From: Ralstonia sp. TCR112
GTDB taxonomy: Bacteria > Pseudomonadota > Gammaproteobacteria > Burkholderiales > Burkholderiaceae
DNA length: 64,000 nt
Assembly: GCF_007997035.1 (NCBI RefSeq)
Contig: NZ_VOSS01000006.1
Location: forward strand, 1-64,000
Reading direction: 5' to 3'
Shown: positions 8,953 to 18,986 of the stretch, in pieces
Numbering within the stretch: the first letter of the stretch is position 1
Layout: every line of letters starts with the position of its first letter
Made by a program: the position numbers and the translations under genes
Notes under the pieces: model-generated
What the model saw: the letters and a program-made list of their open reading frames with translations, nothing else
Told to the model about the DNA's origin: nothing
Database searches by the model: none

Positions 8953-9912
8953 TCAAGGATTGATGTACTGGAACAGCGACATGCCCTGCATGGCCGTGAA
9001 CGTCTTCTGCGCGGCCTGCAGCGACACCTGCTGCTGCGAGAACTGCGAGATGGCGCTGGTGTAATCCACCGATTGCAGCTTCGAGATCTGCTCCTTCAAC
9101 TGCTCGCCGTAGTTCGAGCCGCTGCTGTTGAGCGTGGTGATCTGCGCTTGCTGCGTGCCCACCGTCACCTGCGCTTGCAGGGCGACCTGATAGGCGTTGT
9201 CCAGATTGCCCTGCGCCGTCTGCACGGCCTTTTGCAGGTTCGCGACGTCGGTGGCCTGCGTGGCCGCATTGATCGGGGTCGACAGCGCGGTGATCAGGTT
9301 CTCGTACGTCTTGAAGATGCTCTGGTTGGCGTTCGGGTTGGACGGATCCTTGTTGGGGATGCGTACGAACACCGAATCGCCCGACACCGAATTCGGCATC
9401 GAAATGTTCTGCGAAACCTGCACCACCGGCGGCTGGCCGCTGCCGACGTACTGCACCGAACCGCTGGTGCTGGTGAACGGATCGGTCGTGCCGTTGGCGC
9501 CGCCAAACAGGGCCACGCCCGAAGCATCGCGCTGGTTGGCGGTCGACAGCAGCTGCTGATACTGCTGCTTGACCTGCGCCAGCACGCCAATGCGCTGCGA
9601 ATCCGTCATCAGCGAGGTGTTGGCGCCCACCAACGTCTGCTTGCCCTGCTGCAGCGTGGTCACGAGGTTGGTCAGCGCCGAAGACACGCTGGTCAGGCGC
9701 GCGTCTGTGGTGTCGCGGTTGGCTTGGTATTGGTCGTTGGCGTCCTGCGTCTGTTGCAGTTGCGCCATCTGGCCAAACGCGCTGGGGTTGTCGCCCGCGC
9801 TGTTGAGCGCGATGCCGCTCGCAATCTGCTGCTGCAATGTGAGCAGGTTCGATTGCGTGTTCTGCATCGAAGCGGAAGACGCGGCAAAGAATTGGGCGCT
9901 ACTGACTCGCAT
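8953..9912 (-). CDS. flgL: Flagellar hook-associated protein 3 (FlgL)
   Basis: This 319-residue protein has the flagellin-like N-terminal D0/D1 helices (MRVSSAQFF, then NLLTLQQQIASG and GDNPSAFGQM) and the C-terminal helical D0 region. FlgL forms the hook-filament junction together with FlgK. It lies 65 nt downstream of flgK in the same direction and is the last gene of the minus-strand flg series. Secretion is through the flagellar export gate, and no cleavable signal is present, as expected. Confidence 0.95.
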   Translation of the reverse strand: MRVSSAQFFAASSASMQNTQSNLLTLQQQIASGIALNSAGDNPSAFGQMAQLQQTQDANDQYQANRDTTDARLTSVSSALTNLVTTLQQGKQTLVGANTSLMTDSQRIGVLAQVKQQYQQLLSTANQRDASGVALFGGANGTTDPFTSTSGSVQYVGSGQPPVVQVSQNISMPNSVSGDSVFVRIPNKDPSNPNANQSIFKTYENLITALSTPINAATQATDVANLQKAVQTAQGNLDNAYQVALQAQVTVGTQQAQITTLNSSGSNYGEQLKEQISKLQSVDYTSAISQFSQQQVSLQAAQKTFTAMQGMSLFQYINP

Positions 9913-9977
9913 GATCGGTCCGGACGAAGGGCTTTAGGACGTTATCGGCAGGCGGGACGTTTTCTTCAGTCGCCCGA

Positions 9978-11912
9978 TCAGCCGGCAATCGACAGCAGGC
10001 TGTCGAACAGCGAATTGGCCGTCTGCATCACCTTGGCGGAGGCCTGGTAGGCCTGCTGGTACTTCATCAGGTTCATCGCCTCGTCATCGAGGTTCACGCC
10101 CGACACCGACTGCTGCTGTTGCGTGGAACTGGCCAGCAGCGCCTTCTGCGAGGTCAGGTTGGTGCTGGCGCGGTTGGCCTGCACACCCACCTGGGTGACG
10201 AGGTTGTTCCACGCCGAGCCGATCGAGGTCGTGCCGCCGTCCAGCAGATTGCTGTTGCGCAGCTTGGCCAGCGCGCTGGCGTTGCCGTTGTCGGTGCTGT
10301 TGGCGGTGTTGGCCGAAATGGTGAACGTGTCACCGTTGCCGGGCGAACCCGAGAGCGTCATCTGCACGCCGTTGAAGGCGTACGTCGCGCCCTGCGTGTA
10401 CGGCGCCGTGCCGCCCGTGTACGTGGTCGACGTGCCGCCCACCGTCACGGTGACGCTGCCCGGGAACCCCGACAGCGAGCCGCCGACGGCCGAGCTGTAC
10501 GTCAGGTTGATCGGCGAGGTGAGCGGCGAGCCGGCATACGTGCTGTCCACGCCCAGCGACGACACCGTGGCGCTGCCCGTGTTGTTGCTGCCCTGGTTGA
10601 GCACCACGGGCGAGGCCGCGGCCACGTTGTGATAGTCGGTGGTGAGCGTCTGCATGGTGGCGGCCGCGTTGGCGGTCGGGCGCACCAGGAAGGAGTCACC
10701 GCTGTTCATCGTGCCCGACAGGTTGAGCGTGACGCCGTCGATCGTGGTCGGCCAGCTCGTCACCGTCACGGAGGCGGAGCCGTCCGGATAGTGCGAAACG
10801 GTGTAGGCGCCGCCCTGGTACTTGACCTGGTAGTCGTAGCCCTGCCCCGCATTGGCGTTGGTGATGCTGGCTGTCAGCGAGCCGGTGCCGGTGTTGTTCG
10901 TGCTGGGCGCGACGCTCGGGCTGGCCACGGAGAAGAGATCCGTGCCCATCTTGCCGTTGGCATCCATGCCGAGCTTGTTCTGCGCATTCACGTCGGCCGC
11001 CACGGCCGTGGCCAGGCGGCCCAGGCTGTTCTGGGCCGGGATGAGCGTGTTGTTGCGGAAGTCCATCAGGCCGCCCAGCGCACCGCCGCCGAGCTGGCTG
11101 TCGTCAATATTGACCGTGCCGCCCGGGCTCTTGTAGCCGACCGACAGTTGCGTCGGGTCGTACTGCGACGGCACTGCCGTCAGCTGGTAGCTCTGGTTGC
11201 CTTGCACCAGCGCCTGGCCGTTGCCTACATAGATGTTGAACTGGCCGTCGCCGGTCTGCACCACGCTCGCCTTGATCGACTGATTGAGCGTCTGGACGAG
11301 CTGGTCGCGCTGGTCACGCAGGTCATTCGCCGGCTGGCCGGTCGACGCTTCCGCCTTGGAAATCTGGTCGTTCAACGAGGCGATCTGCTGCGCGGTGCCG
11401 TTGACCGAGCTGATCTGCGTCTGCACCTGCGTATTAACCTGGTTGTTGAGCGAACTCAGCTGGCCGGCAATCGAATTGAAGCGGCTTTGCAGGCCCGCCG
11501 CAGCGTTCAGGAAAACCTGGCGCGCGGTGGTGTCCGACGGCTTGGAGGCCAGGCCATCGGCGGCGTTGAAGAAGCTGGTGAGCGACGAGCTCAGACCGCT
11601 GTTGCTGTCCGACAGATACTTGCTCAGGCCCGACACCAGGCTGTTGAGCTGGTCTGCCGCGCTGGTCGACGCCTGGCCGCTCTGCACCTGCGCCGTCAGG
11701 AACTGGTCGTAGATGCGCTTGACGGTCGTGACGTTGGCGCCCTGGCCGAGATAGCCCACGCCGGCGTACAGCGGAATGTTCTCCGTCTGTACGGCTTCCT
11801 GGCGCGAATAGCCGGGCGTGCTGGCGTTGGCAATGTTGTTGCCGGTCACTTGCAGGTTGATATCGGCAACCCGCAGGCCGGACGCGCCAATATTCAGAAG
11901 GGAGCTGCTCAT
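9978..11912 (-). CDS. flgK: Flagellar hook-associated protein 1 (FlgK)
   Basis: This 644-residue protein begins MSSSLLNIGASGLRVADINL and keeps the rod-hook family motif NNIANASTPGYSRQE at about residues 27-41. Its C-terminal helix contains the NLMKYQQAYQASAKVMQT stretch typical of FlgK. The middle is a long Gly/Ser/Thr-rich variable region with repeated beta-type segments (about residues 330-560), longer than in enteric FlgK but usual in Ralstonia. FlgK makes the first junction ring on the hook. A possible sigma-28 promoter lies upstream, so flgKL may form a late transcription unit separate from flgB-J. Confidence 0.97.
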   Translation of the reverse strand: MSSSLLNIGASGLRVADINLQVTGNNIANASTPGYSRQEAVQTENIPLYAGVGYLGQGANVTTVKRIYDQFLTAQVQSGQASTSAADQLNSLVSGLSKYLSDSNSGLSSSLTSFFNAADGLASKPSDTTARQVFLNAAAGLQSRFNSIAGQLSSLNNQVNTQVQTQISSVNGTAQQIASLNDQISKAEASTGQPANDLRDQRDQLVQTLNQSIKASVVQTGDGQFNIYVGNGQALVQGNQSYQLTAVPSQYDPTQLSVGYKSPGGTVNIDDSQLGGGALGGLMDFRNNTLIPAQNSLGRLATAVAADVNAQNKLGMDANGKMGTDLFSVASPSVAPSTNNTGTGSLTASITNANAGQGYDYQVKYQGGAYTVSHYPDGSASVTVTSWPTTIDGVTLNLSGTMNSGDSFLVRPTANAAATMQTLTTDYHNVAAASPVVLNQGSNNTGSATVSSLGVDSTYAGSPLTSPINLTYSSAVGGSLSGFPGSVTVTVGGTSTTYTGGTAPYTQGATYAFNGVQMTLSGSPGNGDTFTISANTANSTDNGNASALAKLRNSNLLDGGTTSIGSAWNNLVTQVGVQANRASTNLTSQKALLASSTQQQQSVSGVNLDDEAMNLMKYQQAYQASAKVMQTANSLFDSLLSIAG

Positions 11913-11963
11913 AGTTGTCTCGGTGCGGGCAGCACGAAGCCGCCGAAATAAGCTCTAGAAACA

Positions 11964-11989
11964 ACATCGCCGACTCAGAACAAACTTGA
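11964..11989 (-). promoter_or_regulatory. Candidate sigma-28 (FliA) promoter for flgKL
   Basis: Read on the minus strand, TCAAGTTT (11982-11989) is followed after 10 nt by GGCGATGT (11964-11971). The FliA consensus is TAAAGTTT, 11 nt, GCCGATAA. The match is partial and the spacing one short. Its position about 50 nt before the flgK start, in the only sizeable gap of the cluster apart from that between flgB and flgC, supports late-class control of flgKL. Confidence 0.4.
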
Positions 11990-12026
11990 GCCGGCCGTCG
12001 TCGTCAAAATATGCTTTTTAAATCAC

Positions 12027-13112
12027 TCAAACGATCTGCTTGAGCACCGCCATGATCTTGTGGGCGTAGTTCGGATCGGTGGCGTAGCCCGCGCGCTGCA
12101 AACCCTTGGCGAACGATGCCGCGTCGTTGCCGTTGCCGGCTGCCACGACATTGCTGTAGCGCGGGTTGTTGGCCAGCAGGTTGGCGTAGTCCTTGAACGC
12201 CTCGGCGTACGAGCTGTAGGCGCGGAATTTCTCCTGCACCTTGTGGGCGACGCCGCCGATGTATTCGGTGGTCGTCACCGTGGCGGTCTTGCCGGACCAC
12301 GAGCTGCCGGCCTTGATGCCGAACAGGTTGTGCGTGTTCGAGCCATCTTTTGCCTTGATCTCGCGGCGGCCCCAGCCGGACTCCAGCGCGGCATGGCCGA
12401 TCATGAAGTTGGCCGGAATGCCGGTTTCCTGCGCGGCCTGCGATGCGTGGCCGATCAGCTTGTTGTAGAAGCTGCTCATGCGCTCGCCGCGCGGCTCCGA
12501 TGCCACCGTCGACAAGTCGACCTCGGGCGGCGCGCTCGGGGTCTGCGCCTGGGCATCCGCCTGCTTGCGCAGGGCGGCCAGTGCACGTTGCACGCGCTCC
12601 TCCAGGCCCGGGCGTGGCACGGTGCTGATGCCCGAGCCGTCGTCTTCCGTGCCCGGCGCAACGGCTGCGGCCATGCTGTTGAGCGACGAACGGGCGATGG
12701 CCTTGGCGGCATCGTTCGTGGCACCGGCAGCGCCCGGCAGCGCGGTATTCGTGGCCGTCGTGTTGGACAGCGCGGTATTCACCTTGCCACCCGCATCCGG
12801 GTTCACATGGTTGGCCTGACGCAGCATCTGCTTCAGAAGCTGGTCTGCCACGCCCACGCCGCGCGAGGCCATGGTCTGCGAAAGCTGCTGGTCGAGCATC
12901 GACGTGTACATCTTGCTCGACGACGAATCGAGCGGCCCGTTCTGCGGCGATGCATCGCGCATCTGCTTGAGCATCATGTTCACGAAGATCGCGTCGAACT
13001 GCTTGGCGACGGTCTTGGCGGCGCCGGTCGGGTCCGTACGCGCCGTTTGCTTGAGCGACTCGAACCCTCGGGAATCGAGCGCCAGGCGGCTGGTGAGGTC
13101 GGTTTGGTTCAT
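12027..13112 (-). CDS. flgJ: Flagellar rod assembly protein / peptidoglycan hydrolase FlgJ
   Basis: This 361-residue two-domain FlgJ has an N-terminal rod-binding domain (about residues 33-105, with FDAIFVNMMLKQMRDA), an Ala/Pro-rich linker, and a C-terminal GH73-type glucosaminidase domain (about 210-360). The catalytic Glu is E244 in ALESGWG, followed by NLFGIKAG. FlgJ is exported to the periplasm, caps the growing rod, and opens the peptidoglycan so the rod can pass. It follows flgI by 16 nt. Confidence 0.97.
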   Translation of the reverse strand: MNQTDLTSRLALDSRGFESLKQTARTDPTGAAKTVAKQFDAIFVNMMLKQMRDASPQNGPLDSSSSKMYTSMLDQQLSQTMASRGVGVADQLLKQMLRQANHVNPDAGGKVNTALSNTTATNTALPGAAGATNDAAKAIARSSLNSMAAAVAPGTEDDGSGISTVPRPGLEERVQRALAALRKQADAQAQTPSAPPEVDLSTVASEPRGERMSSFYNKLIGHASQAAQETGIPANFMIGHAALESGWGRREIKAKDGSNTHNLFGIKAGSSWSGKTATVTTTEYIGGVAHKVQEKFRAYSSYAEAFKDYANLLANNPRYSNVVAAGNGNDAASFAKGLQRAGYATDPNYAHKIMAVLKQIV

Positions 13113-13128
13113 CGTGGCCTCCGCAGCG

Positions 13129-14247
13129 TCAGATGATTTCCAGGTCGGCGCGCAGCGCGTTGGCCGCCTTCATCGCCTGCAGGATCGAGATCAGGTCTTG
13201 CGGGTTGGCGCCAATCGCGTTGATGGCCTTGACCACGTCCGCCAGGTTGGTGCCGCCCTTCACGTTGATGAGGCTGCCGCCTTGCTGCTTGACCTCGATA
13301 TTCGAGCGCGCTGCGGCGACCGTCTGCCCTTGCGAGAACGGCGCCGGCTGGCTCACGACCGGGTCTGTGCTGATGGTGACCGACAGGCTGCCGTGTGCCA
13401 CCGCGCACGGCTCGAGCTTGACGAGCTGGTTCATCACCACCGAGCCCGTGCGGGCGTTGACCACCACGCGTGCCGCGGCAAGCGCCGGGGTCACGTCGAT
13501 GTTCTGCAGCTTGGCCAGGAAGCCGACGCGATCCGACGCCAGGGCCGGCGCGCGCACGTTGATCGTGCGGCCGTCGGCGGCTTGCGCGGTATCCGTGCCG
13601 AACTGCTTGTTGATGGCGGTGACGATGTTCTGCACGGTGCCGAAATCGGTCGTGCCGGTATCGAGCTGGATGCTGCCGGCCTCGCCCACCGTGGCCTGCA
13701 CGGCGCGCTCCACCGTGGCGCCGTTGGCGATACGGCCGGCGCCGAGCTGGTTGATCTGCACCTTGCTGCCATTGGCCGATGCGCCTGCACCGCCAATCAC
13801 CACGTTGCCCTGCGCCAATGCGTAGAGCTGGCCGTCCACGCCCTTGAGCGGCGTGAGCAGCAGCGTGCCGCCGCGCAGGCTCTTGGCATTACCGATGGAC
13901 GACACCGTCACGTCGATGGTCTGGCCCGGCCGCACAAAGGCAGGCAGCGTGGCCGTCACCACCACGGCGGCGGTGTTCTTGAGCTGGATGCTGGCGCCGG
14001 CCGGCACATTGATGCCGAACTGCGTGAGCATGTTGTTGAAGCTCTGGACCGTGAACGGCGTTTGCGTGGTCTGGTCGCCGCTGCCATCCAGGCCGACGAC
14101 AAGGCCGTAGCCGATCAGCGCGTTGTCGCGCACGCCGGCAACGGTGGTCAGATCCTTGATGCGATCAGCGTGTGCCGTGGTCGGAACAACCGCTGAAATT
14201 GCGCTCAGTGCCACCAGGGCCGCGCCGATGATTCGATGCAAAGTCAT
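13129..14247 (-). CDS. flgI: Flagellar P-ring protein FlgI
   Basis: This 372-residue protein has a Sec signal peptide (about residues 1-27, cleaving after TAHA) and then the conserved start of mature Flg[21 protein letters not shown]. FlgI forms the periplasmic P-ring around the rod in the peptidoglycan layer, and the chaperone FlgA (this window, 20074) assists its polymerisation. It lies 10 nt downstream of flgH in the flgB-J operon. Length and motifs are normal. Confidence 0.98.
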   Translation of the reverse strand: MTLHRIIGAALVALSAISAVVPTTAHADRIKDLTTVAGVRDNALIGYGLVVGLDGSGDQTTQTPFTVQSFNNMLTQFGINVPAGASIQLKNTAAVVVTATLPAFVRPGQTIDVTVSSIGNAKSLRGGTLLLTPLKGVDGQLYALAQGNVVIGGAGASANGSKVQINQLGAGRIANGATVERAVQATVGEAGSIQLDTGTTDFGTVQNIVTAINKQFGTDTAQAADGRTINVRAPALASDRVGFLAKLQNIDVTPALAAARVVVNARTGSVVMNQLVKLEPCAVAHGSLSVTISTDPVVSQPAPFSQGQTVAAARSNIEVKQQGGSLINVKGGTNLADVVKAINAIGANPQDLISILQAMKAANALRADLEII

Positions 14248-14257
14248 GGCAGATCCC

Positions 14258-14992
14258 TCAGAACGGTGACACGGTCAGGAAGAACCGCGACAGCCAGCCC
14301 ATCTGCTGCGCTTCGGCCACATAGCCCGTGCCGCGGTATTCCATGCGTGCGTCCGCCACCTGGGTGGACAGCACGGTGTTTTGATTGTTGACGGTCGTGG
14401 GGTTGACCACGCCAGAGAACTTGATCGACTCGGTGCCCTGGCCCACGGCCATCTGCTTCTCGCCACTGACGACGAGGTTGCCGTTGCCCAGCACCTCCAC
14501 CACCGTCACCGTAATCGTGGCCGTGAAGTTGTTCTGCGCACCGTTGGCGCCCTTGCTGTCGAACTTGTTGGCGTCGCTGGCCGACACACCCAGCAGCGAC
14601 AGCACGCCCGGGTTCATGCCGGCGAACGTCGGCACGGAAGCGCTCATGCTGCCCGTGCGGTTGACGCTGCCGGACGTCTGCTTGCTGGCGGCCGTGTTTT
14701 CGGTGATCACGATGGTGATCGTGTCGCCCACCATGTGCGCGCGGCGGTCTTCGAACATGCCGCGAAAACCACCGCTGCCCGATGCCACTTCCTGGTAAAT
14801 CGCCCCGTTCTGACGCGGCGCCATCACCGGCATCGGCGGGCGCGCGGTTGTCGGACCCTGCACGATCGGGGCCGGCGGCGGCAGCATGCCGCACGCCGTA
14901 GCGAGCAAGGCGGCCGTGCCGAGCACGGCCAATCGAACGATACGCACGGCGCGGCCGCTGTGCGTGAGCGAGTAAACCGGGGGGGTATGCAT
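14258..14992 (-). CDS. flgH: Flagellar L-ring lipoprotein FlgH
   Basis: This 244-residue protein has a hydrophobic signal segment ending in the lipobox LLATAC (Cys at about residue 34). The mature part has the FlgH features [26 protein letters not shown] and a C-terminal [14 protein letters not shown] region. FlgH forms the outer-membrane L-ring bushing. The N-terminus before the signal helix is longer than usual, so translation may start a few codons downstream. No internal ATG there is clearly better placed. It lies 33 nt after flgG. Confidence 0.97.
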   Translation of the reverse strand: MHTPPVYSLTHSGRAVRIVRLAVLGTAALLATACGMLPPPAPIVQGPTTARPPMPVMAPRQNGAIYQEVASGSGGFRGMFEDRRAHMVGDTITIVITENTAASKQTSGSVNRTGSMSASVPTFAGMNPGVLSLLGVSASDANKFDSKGANGAQNNFTATITVTVVEVLGNGNLVVSGEKQMAVGQGTESIKFSGVVNPTTVNNQNTVLSTQVADARMEYRGTGYVAEAQQMGWLSRFFLTVSPF

Positions 14993-15025
14993 CGCAAAAC
15001 TTCCTTAAAAACAACGCCGCCCAGC

Positions 15026-15808
15026 TTAGAGCTGCGACAGCTTCTCCAGCATCTGGTCCGAGGTCTGGACCGACTTGCTGTTGATCTCGTACGCGCGCTG
15101 CGTCTGGATCATGTTGACCATTTCTTCCACCACGTTCACGTTCGACGTTTCAACGTAGTTCTGGTTGAGCGCGCCCACGCCGTTCGAGCCCGGGTTGGCC
15201 AGGTTGGCCGTGCCCGACGCTTCGGTTTCGGCGTACAGGTTTTCGCCCATGCTGCGCAGGCCGGCCGGGTTGATGAAGTTGGCCAGCTGGAACGTGCCCA
15301 CCTGCGTGTTGTTGACCGTGCCGGGCGTGGTGACCGTCACAACGCCGTCCTTGCCGATGGTCAGGCTGGTGGCGTTCTGCGGCACCGTCACGGCCGGCTG
15401 CACCGGGTAGCCGCTGGAAGTCACCAGCTGACCCTGCGCGTTGATCTGGAAGCTGCCGTCACGCGTGTAGGCCAGCGTGCCGTCGGGCATCTGCACCTGG
15501 AAGAAGCCGTTGCCGTTGATGGCCACGTCGGTCGAATTGCCGGTCTGCTGCAGGTTGCCTTGCGTGTGCAGACGCTCGGTGGCGACGATGCGCGTACCGG
15601 TACCGATCTGCATGCCCGAAGGCAGCGTGGTCTGTTGCGACGACTGCGCACCCGGCTCGCGCACGTTCTGGTACAGCAAGTCTTCGAACACGGCGCGCGA
15701 GCGCTTGAAGCCCGTCGTGTTGACGTTCGCCAGGTTGTTCGAGATGACATCCAGCTGCGATTGCTGGGCGTCCATCCCGGTTTTGGAAATCCACAGGGAG
15801 CGAATCAT
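15026..15808 (-). CDS. flgG: Flagellar distal rod protein FlgG
   Basis: At 260 residues this is a standard FlgG. It begins [20 protein letters not shown], has the rod-family motif [16 protein letters not shown] (about residues 26-41), and ends in the conserved [20 protein letters not shown] helix with EKLSQL. FlgG builds the distal rod through the P and L rings. It is in the flg operon between flgF (40 nt upstream) and flgH. Confidence 0.98.
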   Translation of the reverse strand: MIRSLWISKTGMDAQQSQLDVISNNLANVNTTGFKRSRAVFEDLLYQNVREPGAQSSQQTTLPSGMQIGTGTRIVATERLHTQGNLQQTGNSTDVAINGNGFFQVQMPDGTLAYTRDGSFQINAQGQLVTSSGYPVQPAVTVPQNATSLTIGKDGVVTVTTPGTVNNTQVGTFQLANFINPAGLRSMGENLYAETEASGTANLANPGSNGVGALNQNYVETSNVNVVEEMVNMIQTQRAYEINSKSVQTSDQMLEKLSQL

Positions 15809-15848
15809 GTTCGAGTCCTTGGTTGATTCAATTCAATGCGCCGGCCGT

Positions 15849-16586
15849 TCAGGCGTGGCGCAGCAGTTCATTGGCCGACTGGGCGTTCGTGTCGCTCGTG
15901 TGCAGCGACTTCATCTGCATTTCCAGTTGGCGCGAGATTTCGATCATGTTGACCAACGAGTCGGTCAGGTTGACGTTGCTGCCCTCCAGCGCCCCGCCGG
16001 TGATGCGGACTTTCTCATCCACGTCGGCGTCCTGACCGTCGCGCTGGCGGAACAGGCCGTCGGCGCCGCGATCGATGTTCGACGGGTCGATGCTCACCAG
16101 TTTCAGGCGGCCGAGCGACACAGGCGGCGTACGGCTGTCGGCGCTGATCGCGTTGACCGTACCGTCCTTGGCGAACTGCACCGTGGTGTCGGGCGGCAGC
16201 GTGATCGGGCCACCGTCGCCCAGAACGGGCTGGCCGGAGAGCGTCTGGATCGTGCCGTCCGGGCCGAGCTGGAAGGCGCCGGCGCGGGTGTAAGCCTCAC
16301 CGCCCTCCGGCGTCTGCACGGCAAAGAAGCCTTGTCCGTCGATGGCCACGTCCAGGCTGCGGCCGGTGGTCTCGATCGGGCCGGGCGCGAGGTCCGTCCC
16401 GATGGCCGAGGCCATCACGTAGCTGCGCGTGGGCGAGCCATCGCCTTGCACACCCACCGTATGGAACGCGTCGATCTGCGCCTTGAAGCCGGTGGTGCTG
16501 GCGTTGGCGAGGTTGTTGGCGCTGGCAGCCTGTTGGTCGAACAGGTGCTTTACGCCAGTCATCGACACGTAGATCGAGCGGTCCAT
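15849..16586 (-). CDS. flgF: Flagellar proximal rod protein FlgF
   Basis: This 245-residue protein has the rod-family N-terminus (MDRSIYVSMTGVKHLFDQQA, then NNLANASTTGFKAQ) and the C-terminal SLVNMIEISRQLEMQMKSLH helix. It is closely related to FlgG but ends with the FlgF-type tail. It builds part of the proximal rod. It lies between flgE (45 nt upstream) and flgG. Confidence 0.97.
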   Translation of the reverse strand: MDRSIYVSMTGVKHLFDQQAASANNLANASTTGFKAQIDAFHTVGVQGDGSPTRSYVMASAIGTDLAPGPIETTGRSLDVAIDGQGFFAVQTPEGGEAYTRAGAFQLGPDGTIQTLSGQPVLGDGGPITLPPDTTVQFAKDGTVNAISADSRTPPVSLGRLKLVSIDPSNIDRGADGLFRQRDGQDADVDEKVRITGGALEGSNVNLTDSLVNMIEISRQLEMQMKSLHTSDTNAQSANELLRHA

Positions 16587-16631
16587 GCGAGTGTCCTTGG
16601 TGTGCGGTCAGTCAGCTTCAGGCAACGACGA

Positions 16632-17840
16632 TTACATCGTCACCAGGGTCTGCAGGATGGTGTCCTGCGTCTTGATGGTCTGCGCGTTGGCTTGATACGA
16701 GCGCTGGGCAATGATCATGTTGACCAGCTCGGCAGACAGGTCCACGTTGGATTGCTCCACCGCCGACGACTGCAGCAGGCCGAACGACCCCATGCCCGGC
16801 GTGCCCAGGTTCGGGGCGCCCGAGTTGGACGTTTCCACCCACTGGTTGCCGCCGATGTTCTGCAGACCTTCCGGCGCCTTGAAGTTGGCCATGGCGATCT
16901 GGCCCAGCGTTGCCGTGCGGCCGTTGGAGTAGCGCGCGGTGACGGTGCCATCGGTACCGACCGCGTAGCTGGCCAGGCGGCCGGTGGCGTAACCGTCTTG
17001 CGTCACGCCCGGGGCGGTGTCGTTGTAGCCGCCGCCGTACTGCGTGGTGCCCGTGAAATCCATGGTGGCGATGCTCATGCCGCCAAAGGCCACGTTGACC
17101 TTGCTGGGCGACGAGGTGAGCTGGCCGCTGCTGTTGAACGTGAGCGACGTCACGGGGTTGCCGCCCGTCGGGTTGTTGCCGTCCACCTGCGAATACACGT
17201 CCCAGCCAGCGGCGGTGCGCACGTAGTAGTTGGTCAGCATGTGGGCCGTGCCCGTGCCGTCGTACACCTGCTCCGAAACGGAGTGGTTGAACGTGGCCGA
17301 GTTGGTGGCCGAGAACGGCGTGGTGGTCGGCACCGTAGCCGCGGCATCCAGGTTCACACCGAACGCGGTGTTGGTGGTGGCCAGCGGCGCCAGGTCGTTG
17401 ACGGGAATCTTCAGGTTGGTCAGCACGGCGGTGTTGACCTTGCCGGTGGAATCCACGCCGTAGCCGGTCAGGTTCTGGCCCGTGGCCGAGATGATGAAAC
17501 CGTTCTTGTCGGTCTGGAACTGACCGTTACGCGTGTACGACACCTGGCCGCTGGACGCATCCACCATACGGTAGAAGCCCGTGCCGTTGATGGCGATGTC
17601 CAGCGGGTTGCCGGTGTTGGTCACATTGCCCTGCGTGAACGACTGCGACACCTTGGTCACGCTCACGCCCTGGCCGATCTGGTTGTCGGATGCACCGACC
17701 AGCGAACGTGCGTACACGTCGCCAAATTCGGCGGTCGATTTCTTGTAGCCGACAGTGTTGGCGTTTGCCACGTTGCTGCCGATCACGTCGAGGTTGGCAG
17801 CGGCGGCGTCGAGACCGCTCAGGCCTTGCTGGAATCCCAT
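16632..17840 (-). CDS. flgE: Flagellar hook protein FlgE
   Basis: At 402 residues this is a normal-length FlgE. The N-terminus begins MGFQQGLSGLDAAAANLDVI with SNVANANTVGYKKS. The middle holds the FlgE D1/D2 domains, and the C-terminus has LVNMIIAQRSYQANAQTIK. FlgE polymerises into the flexible hook after FlgD caps it. It follows flgD by 54 nt. Confidence 0.98.
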   Translation of the reverse strand: MGFQQGLSGLDAAAANLDVIGSNVANANTVGYKKSTAEFGDVYARSLVGASDNQIGQGVSVTKVSQSFTQGNVTNTGNPLDIAINGTGFYRMVDASSGQVSYTRNGQFQTDKNGFIISATGQNLTGYGVDSTGKVNTAVLTNLKIPVNDLAPLATTNTAFGVNLDAAATVPTTTPFSATNSATFNHSVSEQVYDGTGTAHMLTNYYVRTAAGWDVYSQVDGNNPTGGNPVTSLTFNSSGQLTSSPSKVNVAFGGMSIATMDFTGTTQYGGGYNDTAPGVTQDGYATGRLASYAVGTDGTVTARYSNGRTATLGQIAMANFKAPEGLQNIGGNQWVETSNSGAPNLGTPGMGSFGLLQSSAVEQSNVDLSAELVNMIIAQRSYQANAQTIKTQDTILQTLVTM

Positions 17841-17894
17841 AAAGTTCTCCCGTAGAAGATAAAAGCGCGGGGTCTGCCCGCAGTTGACCGGTGA

Positions 17895-18551
17895 TTACTG
17901 AATCGATGCAACGTCGGACAGCTTGGCGGTTCCGCCAGACGCCAACACCAGCTGCATCGTGCCGTTGTTGATCGTGACGCCGGCCACCTTGTCGATGCCC
18001 AGCGCGTTACCCGTAACGACCTTTCCGCCCTGCGTGGCCGTCACCTTGATGGAGTAGGCACCGTCGGCAAGCTGGTTGCCCTTGTCGTCCTTGCCGTTCC
18101 AGGTGTAGTTGCCGCTGCCGGCCGTCATCTGGCCGAGGTCGACGGTGCGCACGGCAACGCCGGCGGCGTTCGTGATCGTGACGACAACGTCGTCGGCGCC
18201 GTTGGGCACCGAGACACCAAAGTTGGCGGCGCCCGAAGCCAGCGTCAGGTTGTTGGTCGGCACCTGCACCGTGCGGCCGATCATCGACGACGCCTGCGTG
18301 GTCGCGTTCTGCGTCAGCATGCTCGACATCGTGGTGTTCAGCTGCTGGATACCGTTCACAGTGTTGATCTGCGCAAGCTGCGAGGTCATCTGCGAGTTGT
18401 CCATCGGGTTGAGCGGATCCTGGTTCTTCAACTGCGCCACGAGCAGTTGCATGAACGTGTTCTGCAGGTCGTTGCCGGTGGTGATAGCCAGCTGGTTGCC
18501 CGAGGTCGTGCCCGCGGTGCTGGTCGTATTGGTTGTTGAGCTGACGGTCAT
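17895..18551 (-). CDS. flgD: Flagellar hook assembly scaffold FlgD
   Basis: This 218-residue protein has the FlgD hook-cap signature MQLLVAQLKNQDPLNPMDNS (about residues 34-53), a Tudor-like and FnIII-type C-terminal half (about 85-200) with YTWNGKDDKGNQLADG, and a Thr/Ser-rich N-terminal export region. FlgD caps the growing hook and is discarded on completion. It sits between flgC (27 nt upstream) and flgE. Confidence 0.97.
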   Translation of the reverse strand: MTVSSTTNTTSTAGTTSGNQLAITTGNDLQNTFMQLLVAQLKNQDPLNPMDNSQMTSQLAQINTVNGIQQLNTTMSSMLTQNATTQASSMIGRTVQVPTNNLTLASGAANFGVSVPNGADDVVVTITNAAGVAVRTVDLGQMTAGSGNYTWNGKDDKGNQLADGAYSIKVTATQGGKVVTGNALGIDKVAGVTINNGTMQLVLASGGTAKLSDVASIQ

Positions 18552-18578
18552 GTTCGTGTCTCGCTAGGAATGTGCCGC

Positions 18579-18986
18579 TTACTGGCCCAGGGTCAGAGCC
18601 TTGGAGGCCATCGTCTTGGTGGTGTTGGCGACTTCCACGTTGGCCTGGTACGAGCGCGACGCAGAAATCATGTTGACCATTTCGTCCACCACATCGACGT
18701 TCGGCATGGTCACGTAGCCGTCGGCATCGGCCAGCGGGTTGCCCGGCTGGTGCATGCGCTTCATGGGGGTGACGGTGTCTTCCACCACGCGGTCGACCGA
18801 CACGCCGGTGGCGTAGTCGTCAGACTCCTGCGCGGGCGAGAACACCACCTGCTTGGCGCGATACGCCTTGCCGTCCGGGCCCGTCACGCTTTCGGCGTTG
18901 GCCAGGTTGGAGGCGACCACGTTCATGCGCTTGGACTGCGCGGTGAGCGCGCTGCCAGCTACATCCATCACCTTGAATAGCGACAT
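18579..18986 (-). CDS. flgC: Flagellar proximal rod protein FlgC
   Basis: This 135-residue protein starts [20 protein letters not shown], has the rod motif [10 protein letters not shown] (about residues 24-33), and ends in the [20 protein letters not shown] helix, as in all FlgC. The ATG at 18986 is chosen over an upstream in-frame start because the family begins with this Met and the codons above are not conserved in character. It is separated from flgB by an unusual 210-nt gap. Confidence 0.97.
   Translation of the reverse strand: MSLFKVMDVAGSALTAQSKRMNVVASNLANAESVTGPDGKAYRAKQVVFSPAQESDDYATGVSVDRVVEDTVTPMKRMHQPGNPLADADGYVTMPNVDVVDEMVNMISASRSYQANVEVANTTKTMASKALTLGQ

Noticed and set aside
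15477-17855. Very long plus-strand frame opposite flgEFG
   Set aside because: It is antisense to three well-identified flagellar genes and its composition (Arg, His, Gln-rich) is that of a shadow frame in high-GC DNA.
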